Source: Phoebastria nigripes (Eukaryota; Chordata; Aves; Procellariiformes; Diomedeidae). From it: 64,000 nucleotides of DNA. The stretch is from the NCBI GenBank assembly GCA_035582835.1, contig JAYKAV010001820.1:1205722-1269721 (forward strand), written 5' to 3'. Below, in pieces: positions 48,544 to 61,630 of the stretch. A program made the position numbers and the translations under genes. Within the stretch, counting starts at the first letter, position 1. The number at the start of each line of letters is the position of its first letter. Under the pieces are notes generated by a model. The model saw nothing but the letters and a program-made list of their open reading frames with translations. It was not told the origin of the DNA and ran no database searches.

Positions 48544-49029
48544 ATGCAAAGTCACGTCCAGACTGAGATGTCCTTGGGTGATCACTCTCAAACTTCCATG
48601 AACAAAAGCAGTTTTAGCAGTACCAGAGCTGAGAAAGATTGGCTTCTCACAATCTCATGGACTCACAGTCAGAAATTGTTGATCAAAACTTCCATGAGGA
48701 TGGCATACTCACAATGGTTCACTGCTGTGTGGATTCTGTGCTGTCTATTAGTAGGCACTGCGACCTTCCCCTATGTTGAGACACTGTTGTATGTAAACCC
48801 TCCTTCCCTTTTTCTCCTTGTCAAAGAGGGTGGAACTGGCCAATATGGTTCAGAAGTTATAAGGACAAAAGGTGGAAGAGAAAGACACCATGATCAAATA
48901 AACCCTGTTTCCACAGAAAATAAGGCTAAAAATAAAGTTACCTATTGTATTTCAGAGAGTCTACTTTGTTGCGAGGAAGCTAAAAAAGCACACATTTACA
49001 GCCCTACATTTATGCATTACTTGTATTAA
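48544..49029 (+). other. Longest non-repeat open frame, unidentified
   Basis: From the first ATG (48544) the frame gives about 161 codons to TAA. It opens in phase at a GTG 18 bases earlier. It has one hydrophobic segment (WFTAVWILCCLLVGTATF) and a polar tail. No domain, no strong promoter and no conserved motif were recognised, and Ser/Thr/His-rich composition is common in chance frames. Kept only because its length exceeds all other frames outside CR1. Confidence 0.15.
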
Positions 49030-50875
49030 TGTGGTGTGAAATACCACTTCTCCTGAACCAATACAAGGACTGAGCTCTGAGTCAGCTGAACTTGTATTAT
49101 GAAGGAAGGAAAATGAACTAACTAATACTTTATTCAAAGTTTTACTGGCAGCTTGTCTGTTCTGATGATTTAACTGTTATTTACACTGAAACCAACATGC
49201 AAGAAGATTGTAGCCTATGACTCCCAAGGGAGCAGCTATGGAATTTTTGCATTCTGCAGAATGTTATGGGTTGGCAACCGCTCCTGTGTGCTACACAGAT
49301 CACTTCAATCCCATGTGTTTATCCTATAAACAAGAAAGTGCTCCACACTGTTGTGCTAAAGAAAATAGCTGAAATCTAAAGCAGCTCAGTCCTGTTTAAG
49401 CTGTCCCCAGACACACTGACTACCACGCGGGTTTGTTTTTCATTTATTTGTTAATGAAAGCTGGCAGCAGATACTACACTTTTATTGAGCACATTAATCA
49501 TTGAAAGAAAACAGTATTTCTGCGGCTCTGGCAACTCCTTNACAACACATAAATAAGGCCTGCTGCTTTCCTGTTAACCCTCTACCTAAGGTAGAATCCC
49601 CTAAAGCACTGGGTTTCTTTGCAATAGTATATTTCTGCTGTAAGACTGGATGCCTAGTGTGGATTCAAGTAAGATCTGAAACCATCCATCTGGCTTCTGA
49701 TTCAAAATTCAACTTGTGGCAGTAAGTACAAAGAATGTGTGACAGGTGCTTGGATGCTTTTGAGGAACAAGAATGCAATCTTGATCCAGTTGCTAGTTTT
49801 CACAGAATAGTAGTAAGAATAACAACAGCTTAACACTACTGATTCCTGTCATTCATAGCTATATTATAGCACTCACAACAGTATGTGCTGAATGCCTGTA
49901 AGGCATTAGGGAATTCCTTGTGTGTGTGCCATATATAGCCTTCATAAATGTATAGCCACTAGCACATTCACTTGCTCATCTTGTTACAGGGTAACATGAG
50001 GGGTGTGTAAGTGCACAACCTACCAGAGATCTAATTAGCCCTTAAGCAGGCCTTTTCTTCTCCCCACTCCTAGTTTACAGGTTATATTATTAATGGCGCT
50101 CTTGGGACAACCTTCTCTCTTGAGAGCAAGCTACGCTGCACACACTATTCTGACAGAAACTGCTTACAGCTCAATACTGTATCTAAGAGCTCCAAACATT
50201 CAGATTCATTGCACTTCTGCTAATTTGTGCCATGCAGCAGAATTACAGCACACTACCTGTGGGGACCTGTCCAGAAGGTAGGATGGCACTGTTTAGGTGG
50301 GGTATCGGGTCTTAAACCAGTGTTAACAAATATGACCTACTCTCTTCAGCAAAGCTGCACTACTGCAGATGATAATCATAACCTTTATATTCTCATATCC
50401 CCACATTTAAAGCTTTGACCATATTTCCAAGGAAGGAGAGTAAATTGGAGAAATGCAGTTCATGCAGCTGTGGAGGTACCAATCCAAGACCGAAGGAGCC
50501 ATTAAGTACAGGCTACTTTAAAAACATTTTACTGATCAAATAACCTGTTATTCATATAAAGTTTCTTTACCTCCTGCAATGGAAAAAATCCCTGAGGTCG
50601 ATCTATTAAACTCAGTGGAGACAACAATGATAAATGTAATCCTCCTTGTGTCTCTGTTATTGTATACTCTAGGTTATATAGAAGGATGTACCTGCCTGAT
50701 GACCAAATCATTTGTGCTGCAGAATTATGGAAAATTATTCTAAGAGTTGAGTATAACAAAGGAGATGACAAGCAGTCCTTGGGGGAGGTCTGCACATACT
50801 AGTCTACAAAGAACAAATTACCACGGAAATCTCTATAATACAAAATACTTTACTGTACTGAATTAGGCATTACTT

Positions 50876-50891
50876 CCCCCCCCCCCCCCCC
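50876..50891. repeat. Poly-C tract (16 bp)
   Basis: Uninterrupted run of 16 C in AT-rich surroundings, unusual in composition and likely to vary in length. Confidence 0.95.
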
Positions 50892-52196
50892 AGCCTAGCT
50901 TCCAAATTGCTTTCTTAAATCAGCCCTAGGAGAAATCATCTGAATGCATATGTCTTCATTAGTCACTGTAATGAATTCAGTGCAAATTATAAACATACCA
51001 GATAAATTAGTTTTACTCTGGTCTACTTGGGAGCAAGTCTCTTAGCTATATCCAGTTTTATTCACACTTCTTCCCTCTTTGCCCACATGAGTACAGTAGC
51101 AAAGAATAGCCTGGGCTGAAAAAACAACGGTGAGATGTCACAGAAAGGGAACAGTGCTAGCAGGTACTCTTCAGCAGCCTTACAGTAAGCACAAATTTCA
51201 GTTTCTCGTTTTAGACACCTTGGCAATAGATTTCCTGATAGATGGAAAATGCAGGACTTGTTAATTGTGCCTGCTTGGTGGTTAAGTTCATATCTCTCCA
51301 GTAGATACTGCATTCTCCAGCCTGAAACAGAAGTTTTCTAGTAAGAACTAGACTAGTCCAGCTTGGTGTTTACATGAATTTGTGTGCAATCTCTAAGTTC
51401 GTTATTCTTCAAGTTATCTTTTAGTTTTCCTCTGTCCTGTAGGTTCACCCTAAAGGTGTAAGTTTATTGTGAACAATATTTATTAAATGCAATATAGTGT
51501 CAGCTGCGGCTCCTAGAATAATAAATAATATTTGATTTTGTTATTTCTTTCTACATGAACATTTTAAGATCTGTATGACTGCAAACAAAATATCCCAGAT
51601 GAATATAAATGCTAGAATACTGATTCTCTTTCTTGTTAGTTCCTATGATCTCTAGCACAGGAAAATAGTTAGGAGCAATTAGAAAGCAATTTCTGAACAA
51701 TTTTTAAACTAATTTTGCCACATTTCCCACTGAAACCAAACTGTTCCTGGTTTACTTATGTCAGTGCTAAAGAAATTCCTTCATATCAGATCACAAAAAT
51801 TCTGTTATTATTTGCCTGAATTGTTACCTAAAAAGCTTAAATATACTTGTGGAAAAGGGTCAGTGAATTAGATTTTAGACTAACAAAAAAATTTCAAAGA
51901 CCTAAGGCAATTATGTCACTATGCCTGCTGTAGCTTCTCTTCGCTTGTCTATGGCAGGTAAATCTTTTGTTGCTGATACTAGCTAATATTAGTGCACCTC
52001 AAGTAGTAAAACTTAAAAAATATTTGATTATTCTGCATGCTTAAAGAGTTTGGATGCACAATTTAACATGTTTTATAGGAGTCTGATCATTGGAAAAATC
52101 AACCACCATCTAAGTGTCTTAGGCAAGGAATTTTTCAATATTCAAACTCCTGGCTTCGGTATTTTGCTGATCCTCGCGATGTTAGCTCTACTACTG

Positions 52197-52544
52197 CTAT
52201 AGCTTCTTGGGAGATTCGAGTTTTAAATTTTTATTTCTGTCTTCCAGATATCTGCAAAGATTATGAAATTCAGACTGAAGCTGAAAATTATGTGATGAAT
52301 CGGTAAACACTAAGTCTGGCTCATCTCCACACACTGTTCCTTTGAATAACATTTTTTGAAGTAATAAGTTGTTTTTCTCACCTAAATAGATACAAGCTAT
52401 TGACAGAGAAGAAACAGAAGTATCAAACAAGGAGGTACTGCTTTTTACAGATACTTTTTCTAGTGAAACATATACATTAACTTCTGGGTTTCCATCTACA
52501 TTTTCTGGGTACNTCCCTAACTGGAAAAACACATACTCATGTAC
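52197..52544 (-). other. Candidate terminal coding exon, unidentified protein
   Basis: On the minus strand an acceptor-like CTTCTATACTCACAG precedes GTACATGAG. A 115-codon frame then runs to a stop at 52199-52197. The peptide looks protein-like: VHEYVFFQLG, YPENVDGNPEVNVYVSLEKV, SVKSSTSLFDTSVSSLSIAC, FHNLCRYLEDRNKNLKLESP. There are no repeats, and the acid/base balance and codon use differ from surrounding chance frames. One N (52513) falls in codon 11. I do not recognise the family and found no matching upstream exon, so it may be a real last exon, an old pseudogene or chance. Confidence 0.3.
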
Positions 52545-53783
52545 CTGTGAGTATAGAAGGTGACATGAGACTCTTCAGAAACTTTCCAGTGTATCATAAA
52601 AGAAAAATACTTTCTACGCAAAGAGGATGTCATTACTTCATAACACATAACATTTTAACACAGTGGCTTACATTTCCAATTCTACCTGTCTGTTATCAAT
52701 CATATTTAATATTACTATCAGTTTATATGGGAGCAATAGTATGGCAGCACTTTGCAGTGTAAATGTTTCAATTCTGATGACTGTGCAAGACATTAAACAA
52801 ATGGTACAGCAAGAAATGACAGCAAACTACAAGGAAAGAAGATGGAAAGGAAAAAGGAAAATAAGATGGTCTGTGATATATTTTATGACCTACCATGATA
52901 CATCTTCATGAGCCTGTGAACACAGAGGATACATTTTGCATACCGGGCACATTTAAGTCCATTCTAGCCAATAGAATTTATCCTTAGTATAATCCAGTGT
53001 ATGTTTGGGCTAAAAGAACTGGGTTATTAACTTCTATTCATGTTAGACTATAATTGGGAGATAATTTAAGCTTGGTTTCTCCAGCAAACCCCATGCAGCT
53101 ATAGTTATTTGTTTATAAAATATACTGATAACAAAATTACAAAACAAAAAGCAAGTCTATTATTTTACAGTAGACTGTTTGGAGTCCTTGGAAGTAACTT
53201 AAGTCCTCTAACATGTTTGGAGAAGAGGAAGAAGGAAGAGAGGTCAGGGAAGAGAAAGAGTGAAATTAGGATATTCATAGGTCTGCCAAACCAGCTTAGA
53301 ATATTGGCTTTCTCTTCCAGGAAATAAACCAGAGCTAATTGTTTTTAAGCCCTTCTGTATTGTGTCTTTAAGCATCNCGTCTTTAATTATTGCAACGTGC
53401 GCTTAAAAATTACTTCCTAACTGAATTGCCTGATCTTTTTATGGTAGATCTGTGTAAATTTTTTTTTCTTTCTTTTTTAGCTTTAGCTTTGATACAGATA
53501 GATACAGCTGGGAAACTCCATCCTTGGTGGAATTCATTTGTAGTCAAAATACAGGGTAGCTGGATCAGTAAATACNTGAGAATGTGACTATATGCCTTAT
53601 GAGTTGCAACCGCAGAACTGCTAGGTTATCATGATCTCTAACTACTGATGACTTTCGCAGGTAAGATGATCTAGCAGACTTGTACGTGTCAAAATAGCAA
53701 ATCACCAAATAGATGTCAATAACAAAATGATAAATAAAATAAGAGTAAAGGAATGGCCAGGACAAAAGTTACCTAGCTAACCA

Positions 53784-54068
53784 TCACAAGCATTTGCTTT
53801 TGCTGCAGACCTCATTCACAAAAGCTATCAAGGAACACACTGTTCTGCAGCATTCAGAATGTATGGTTGAATCAAAATGCACAAGCACATAGCAGGCTGA
53901 CTGTCCAGAGGAAGACATCTTTACTTTTGTAATGCCATGCTTTGACATTGCTTCAGCAGTAATACCCAACTTCTGAATGACATTTAAAACCAATAGTGCC
54001 TTGAACTTTTTATACCATAACCAAGACAATACATTGAAAGTACAAAATGAAAACAAATGGAAAAGCAA
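53784..54068 (-). other. Unassigned open frame
   Basis: 94 codons. The C-terminal three quarters look protein-like (LVLNVIQKLGITAEAMSKHG, SACYVLVHFDSTIHSECCRT). No good acceptor was found upstream. Possibly a decayed exon or chance. It is on the same strand as, and about 1.3 kb upstream of, the candidate exon at 52197-52544. Confidence 0.15.
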
Positions 54069-57000
54069 TTAAATATATTTCATTTGTTGCAAGGACGGAC
54101 AAGCAGAACTGAGCAAAAGCAAAAATCAAACTCTACACGAAGCTTTTTCCCTACTTTTCAGATCTAATTCAAAGTCCTGTACATCATACCCCAGAATAAA
54201 TGGAAAAAATATTAATATTAAAAACGCAGGAATCAAAACTCAGTTAATCCTGTGACTGCAATACCATTGTATCTGTAGCAGCTAGCATTCCAACTTTGTG
54301 CTAGGTTTTATTCCTTTCAGTCACATGAAACTATTCAAACCTCCTTATATACAATGGAATCAATACCTCTGAGAGAGACACAAAAAAATGGAAGGGAATG
54401 TGTACTTATTAAAGTAATTAAAAACAAAACCAGGAGTAAAATCTGCACGTACTAACAGTCTGCATGCAAATAACAAATGTGTTCAGTGCTCACGCTCTGG
54501 GTGCCATTTTTACCTTTGTCTACATCCTGTTCATTGCAATGCCTTTGCAGTTTTATCTGTCTATGAAAATAATGGTTAACAATTATGGAAGATATATCCT
54601 AGCAGGTGACATAATTGGTAATTTCTTAGGTTTCAGGATGAAAAAACATTAATTTATCCAGAAAAATTTGTGTGTCTTATTTATTATTCATTTTAGACAT
54701 AAAGGCATTAAATCGAGGCAGGTACAATGATATAATCAGGCCAGGTTATAATTTCTTTGCAGAAACATCTAAAAGGAAAAATCAAATAGAAAGAATAATT
54801 CTAGGAGTATGTCAGATCTTCCTTCCTCGGCCTCATGCTCCCCCACACAGACAACAGAAAAGGCTTCAGCCTCAGGAAAGCCTAGATCTCAAGAGAGCTG
54901 CTGAAGACAATCAGCATCAGAAACTTCACACATCTGAATTACTTCCTTGCAGCTTCTTGGAAAAGTCTTTTAAGTCACTAACACCCATGACAGCTGGAGA
55001 AACATCCTCTCCCAAAGGGTGGGAAGGTTTACACGTTACAGAGGGTAGAATTCTCCAACTCTGACATCCATAACAGAAGCAGGTTGGTATGATATGATCA
55101 GGCAGACTTGGAGCAGGGCTAATGAACTGCATGGAGAACACCATAAAGTCAGGCTGGTCAGTGATCCACTGCCAGCAGTTATACTCATAAACAAGTATAA
55201 CTCCACTTGTGTCATTCCCACTCATTTTTGCTTGTTCGTGGAGTTATATTGTGTAGTTGAGTACAGAATCTGGTCCAGGAAAATCAGACATTTATTCCAG
55301 GAAACCTGCCTTCTTGCTTAGAAAAGCTGTAGATAAAAATTAAGATTCAATGCCTAATGAGAAACATTCTGATTGACAGTGGAAATAGCCCTACAATGTT
55401 AATATTAATACTGTGCTAAACTGATTAGTGTTTATGTCAGTGACTTGTCTATATACTGAGCTCAACAATCATTTCTATAATAACTACAGAAAAGATCACA
55501 TAGCTGAAACTTTGTCCTGTTACATAAGTGAAAGACCAGACTATGTCCATGACGGATAATTAATTTATTAAGATTTTTACCTGTGTGGTTCAGAGTAGAA
55601 CTTGACTCATCAACATAATCAACTTGTACCAATCACTAATCACCTTGCATTAACACTTAATGAAGTTACATTCAAGTATATTTCAAGTGGTGATTTAAGT
55701 AATACTGCAAGGCACAGCTTTCCTTAGAGCTATTATGGCAACTATAATAGGCAGCTGAAATGTATTCCTCAAATCCAACACCTGAAGTCTAAAAAACTTA
55801 AAGGTGATCTTTTCCCCAAACAGACACATTCTTCTTTGTCAAAAACAGGAATCCCAGAAGCTCAGCCTCAAGGGTTGCCTAAACTATCCTGCCCTTTTCT
55901 TCTGTGACCACAGCTTTTTGCTTGCTGCTCTTAACCCTTGCAGATAGGCACAGATAACATGATGCTTATCTTATAGGCAGGAGGTTTGGCAAGCTGCTTT
56001 TCATAGTCCAAAACAAACAGTCCTCTGTGGATTGGTCAGCAGGACACTGTGGAGTATAAGCTAGTTTGGCCCCTCCCCGTGTCCCAGTATATCAAGGTTT
56101 AAGCTTCATTGACTCCAGTATAGCGACCTTAATCAAGATTTTTCATGCCTCAGAGAACAGTACAGCTGCTAAACTTTCTTTAATAAGTGTTTTATAGCTG
56201 GGGAAGCTGAACAGGAATTAGCTGAAAAGAGATGACTTACTTCTGGCCTTATTAAGCAGCAATTTATTATAACTCAAGCTGTAACATTGTTTTGCTCTAA
56301 CATGAAAGAGGAATGTTGGTTTAAGTGATTTAGCTAAGTCGTTGATTCTGTTCCAGTCATTCCCTGCATTTTCTCTTGCAGTATGGGTTTGCTTCAAATT
56401 TAGGAAGCCAAATGCACTGTGGTAAGTCTGAGGAGAAAGTCCTACATTTCTAATTTCCCAGCAAGTAAAGCAGATGCAGTCATCTTCCCAGGATTTACTG
56501 GCAATACGGTCTTTATAAAGCTCACCTTGAGATTTCACAGCTTTTTTATTTTAAATGAAATTAATTTCCTATTAGCCTGTGTTGGCAATGTTAGAATATT
56601 CTGTTAAAGAAGACACAGGTATAAGGCAGGTCATGAAAAGTGGTCACAGTCTGGAATTTCAGTGAAGTGGCACTGAAGATTCTTCAACAGAATATATTTT
56701 ACCTTTGCAGACCAGTTTTATTATAGTAGATTATTAAAAATTCTCTTATTAAAGATCAAATAATTTTTTTTTAAGGGGCATGTGACTGGTCTTACTACAA
56801 AATTCTTAAAGGAATGGGCATACAGTAAGCATGACTCAGCATTTAGCCAACACTATGCACACACTCTGCAGTATGTTGGCTGTCCAATTAGCCTGTCTTG
56901 CCACATCCATTTCCATAGCATCATACAGTTACTATTTTTCAAAAAATGCTTGTTTTTTGTTCCAGCTAAAGCTTTCAGATATACATACCTAAATTTAATC

Positions 57001-60000
57001 TAGGGTGCCATCAATAGCTGTACTTGCAATTCAGCAGTGGGTATGTTTCTGTCAGACTCAGCAATGGACCATTGTCATGGGATGGCTCCATGGGCACCCT
57101 GCTCCTGAAAACACTAGTATTATTACTATTGTTGTCAATAATGTAAATTCCTGTGGTATAAAATCTGGGAGTAACACTCATGCAACAGGATGCCACGATA
57201 TTAGACGCTGTAGAAAGTCAAGTTTCAGACTGAAACACCTTGAATGAAAGTAAATATTTAATCCTAAGCACCTATAGAATATGGTGGAAGGTTTGGTTTT
57301 TTTGAAAGAGCTGAGCACCATCACCTGTTTTAATTACTTTCTGCCTCCTTATCCTACCCCCACTTAACATAGAAAAAAACTGTTTTTTTTTTTCTGGGGA
57401 AGAGCTTTGTGGGGAGATTCTTACTGTAAAAGGAGCCCCTTCTTGATGAGAGATGGTATATAATAAATAATCATAGACTTGTTAAAGGTTATGAAGAAAC
57501 AGAATGACAACCAAAACAGACATAAAATAATCTTCAGTTTGAAGCTACAGCAAATTCTCATGAACCTGAAGGACAGACATTCATCTAAGGATATCCAAGG
57601 AAAATTTCACTCTCTGACAATAACAGTAAGACACAAGAACTAATAATAATTTATAACTTCATCCTTTCTGATTTCAACCAATTCTTAGCTGGAGTTTTGG
57701 AGGACTAAGAAGCCTTATATCTTCTTAGATACAGAACTGTGTCTTTGAGTGATTTGAAGCACAACTGCTTCAAATTGGAAGCTGTCGAGTGCTGTGCCAG
57801 CCGTTGAAGAATCTAATGGGATCCCAGCTCCTGTCCTACCTGTCTCTGCAGATGTTGCATAGCATTCTTCTTACAATAGTTCAAGCAAATGATCTCTGTT
57901 ATTCTCCCACTAGCCAGGACAATGAGTAGCCCCTGCTGAGGTAGAACAGAAAAAGTAATTCTCTTCCAGAACGGGACANTTCCACTCAGTTAAGGATGGG
58001 CCATGTGATAAGGTTATACAGAGGAGGCATACCCATGTGTTAAATCTTGAGACAGCTATATACAAACATCTGATTCCTGATGGAGGAGGACTGCCAAGCA
58101 TTCCTCTTGTTAGCTTAAAGTTGCTTGATGTTCTCAGCTTTTGTCCTGTGAGATTAGGACCCTGGAGGAGGTACACTCTACAACAGCAGCAGTGCATTAT
58201 CTCCTCTTTACCTTCCTCCTTTTCCTATGCAAAGACAGATTAGGGATCAAGCTAAACAGATTATTTCCAGCTGGCACCCAGAGCATGGTAAAAAAATCAA
58301 ACCATTGTACAGCAAATGTGTGCTTTGTAGACTCAGTAGTTTGGAACTGTCGAACTATGAAGAGGAGTTAGAATGTATTAAATATATATGATCATCTGCA
58401 TTTACCTTCTGTCTCAACTCTGAAAGACTGTTGCTCATCTCATCTCTGCTGATCTTACAGGAGGAGAAGGGAGCCCTTGAAATGCATGCAAGTACAAGAT
58501 GACATGCCATTCAGAAGAAACTCAACTCCAAGACCTGGAAGCTAATCACATCTCCGTTTCTCTAAGGCATTATATCTCCTCATGTACCATAGCCAGTCTT
58601 ACTATTTTCTTAGTAACTGGCTCAAAGCTTCCATTCAGGCCACAGAGTTAAAAATCTTACAAAATCTGCCTATAATGAAAATATATAAATCTTTCTCTTG
58701 CGAACTGCTCATTAAGACTATTCCCACTGTTAGCAGGATCTACTGTTGGTGAATACTGGGTCAAAAAGCTAATTCCCTTACAGTCCTTTTACTGTACTTA
58801 ATGATTACTGAGAGTCTGGAAATGAGAGCAAAAATATTTTATTCTTTATTCAACATGAAATCACCTTGATTTATATTCCTGGAAAATTAATAAAATGCCT
58901 CTGAGACAGACTATCTCTGCTGCCAGGCTTGCATAATGTATCTGCTTTATCTGCTGACCTGTGCAGAAATGTATTAGAGAACAATACTTCTGCTTTCANT
59001 GCTGCATTTACTGTAAATTTGCATTCTTCCAGGAAAATTCTCAGACATATTTAGCATCTCAGATCTGACTTCAGCAGGGGCACTTAGCTATTATTGGTTC
59101 CACTAATCTTTTTTGAAAGAAGACCTAGCAGTTGAATTTGATGCCAGGGCTGAAGACACAGACAGGACCAATGCAAGATGCTGGAAAAGCAGGGAAAAGA
59201 TTTCCTTCCCTTAAGCTGCAGATCCCTATAAGCCATCCCTGCTTCTGAGCTCACAACAGAGGCAGTGCCCAAGATGCTCCTTCCGTACCAGGGTTCCTCT
59301 TTCCATAAATCACAGCGCCATCACATGCAGGCAACAGCACTTACTCTCCTGTACAAAGATCAGTTGGGTGTTGTCAGATTTACCCAATTCTGCCCAACAA
59401 ATAGCATTCCAATTATCCTGTATTTTATTACACGCCAAAATATTCAATTAAAACCAACCATAATTCTTGGTTATTCTTGTTGATGATGGCACAGGCTTCA
59501 CTGCCAGTCACAGACTAAATGGCATAGTTGATAGGACCCTTCACAAGGGTGCCAGGGAGGGAAAAAGTAGAATATGCTATTTTCAGACTTTAAAACTTCA
59601 GGTAGATTTTCTCAGCAAACCATTCATTTATTGCTCTGCTTTATCCTGTTTCCTTATGATCCTACTTTCCTCTCCTGTGAAAGTCTATTCTGTCCTACCA
59701 AAGAGAAGCATTGTCAAGAACATCTACATCCACGCAGTTTAGGAAGTAGATTTACATCCAAGGTACTATTAACACAAATGTGAAAAGTCACCAAGTTTCT
59801 AAGAGGGCAGAATGGCTGGTAACTTAAAAACATTAAGGAGAATTAAATGCGAGCTCTAGGAGGCTGGAGCTACTGTTTGAATGGAGAAAGCATCTCCCAT
59901 CACCATCCTATCCACTCCTATACTACTGATAATTGTTTTTAGATTCAGAGAAAATCCTTGTTTGCTGACTTTCAAATAACCACTGAATAAGTTAATCAGC

Positions 60001-61580
60001 AGCCAGTAACAACATACAGATTCTAGAATAAGGCACTGACAGTGAAAAAGGAAGTCAAGCACAATTGCTGCACCATCTTTTGTACCCTTACCTTTATAAA
60101 GTCTTAGCTCTTAAAGCTGGAAATGTTAGTTATTTACTACTATGTCATGTAATGGCTGTATTGGTGAGTCAGAAACATTTTTGCTAGTATCTCATTCATT
60201 TTCATACATTGAAAATGCTAAACAGAGTCAAAATAAAAGAACAATTGGAAAACAGTTAATGAGCAATAAACTTCTCTTACTTTACTACAAAATTCTTGAA
60301 AAGTTGTCCTTCCACTTGCTCACAAATCTTGATGAATACATATGCACAATGACACACACAAGTTCAGTCTGTGTTTGCATGTTTGCAGGTCAGTTCAATA
60401 CTACTTGATCTTGATCAGTGATATTACGAAATGTCTTTGCAGACTTGTCTGTGACACACTTCAGAAGCTGCTGAAATAGGTTTCTGGTTGCCAACAGGCT
60501 TATCTTTTATCTTTTACCTCTGAATAACAGAGCAGAGTCTATTATTGCCATTTTTCACAGTTTGATTTAAGTACCATTTTGGACAGCAAAGGTATAAAGC
60601 AAATTCTTCTGTCTTTTTCATTCCTCTAAAATGACTGCACTCTCTCCTTGGAGCTTATCTGAAAGCTTGAAATTGAAATAATGCATATCTCAGGAGAAAA
60701 CACAAACTGTACAATAAAACACATATACAAAAGGATCTGAGCATCCTCACTCTAATGCACTATTCAAAGAAATTGAAATGAAAAATCTTTTAACTCTTCC
60801 TCACCTACCTGCACTAATAAATGCTACACATGCGTCAATATCACCATATCATGCAACTTTGCTTCAGGTGCACCATCAGATGAATAAATGTTTCTCTTCC
60901 TAAGTGAAGAACTGATTTCAGAGAAGAAAAGAAATCCAGCTCTTGCCCCTTGTAAGCCAGGGGAAGTTGTTAGTAAGTGGAAGGGACACAGAAGCAGGGC
61001 CTAACAGAATTCCACGCAGGCACAGAGCACAGCGGGGCCTCACGACTCCAGATGCCCAGCTCGACGCATAGCTTGCTATTGCACCTTGAGCAGGTCTGCA
61101 GTGAGCAAGCAGCCAGCTGTTTGTGTGAGCACCACCTCAGTGGACTTTACAGTGTTTCACAGACCTTAGTGTGTCAGAAAAGTTTCAGAACATGTAGTGA
61201 TCTCTAATGAGCAAACACTGACAAAATATTTAACATTTCCAATGCCTCATACAACTTCAAACCATTTCACAAATTGCTTTCAATTTCTGTCAGCATTTTG
61301 CTCTATTTTCATCATCCTACAGCAAGGGCAAACCCTATGATTCATGCTCCACTTGAATGAGAAACACTGAGTGTTAAGTGGAAGATAACCTCCTTTCCTG
61401 GGAAGGTACCTGTGATTTCATTTTGAATAAAGAGTTTTCTAATGATTAAATAAATTTCTGAAAAAAGCACAGTAAGTCCATACATACCCCTGAATTTGAA
61501 TGCAACAGAAAGCCAAACCACAAAATGGCTTTTTTCATATTTCAGAAATATTAAATTGGATACAAACAATATAATTCATA

Positions 61581-61630
61581 ATTATATTGTATATGTATAT
61601 GTATATTGTAACATATACATATGTATATGT
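61581..61630. repeat. TATATG/AT-type microsatellite
   Basis: Degenerate repeat of attatat, gtatatgtatat and catatacatatgtatatg units, including the self-complementary CATATACATATG region. Confidence 0.85.
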
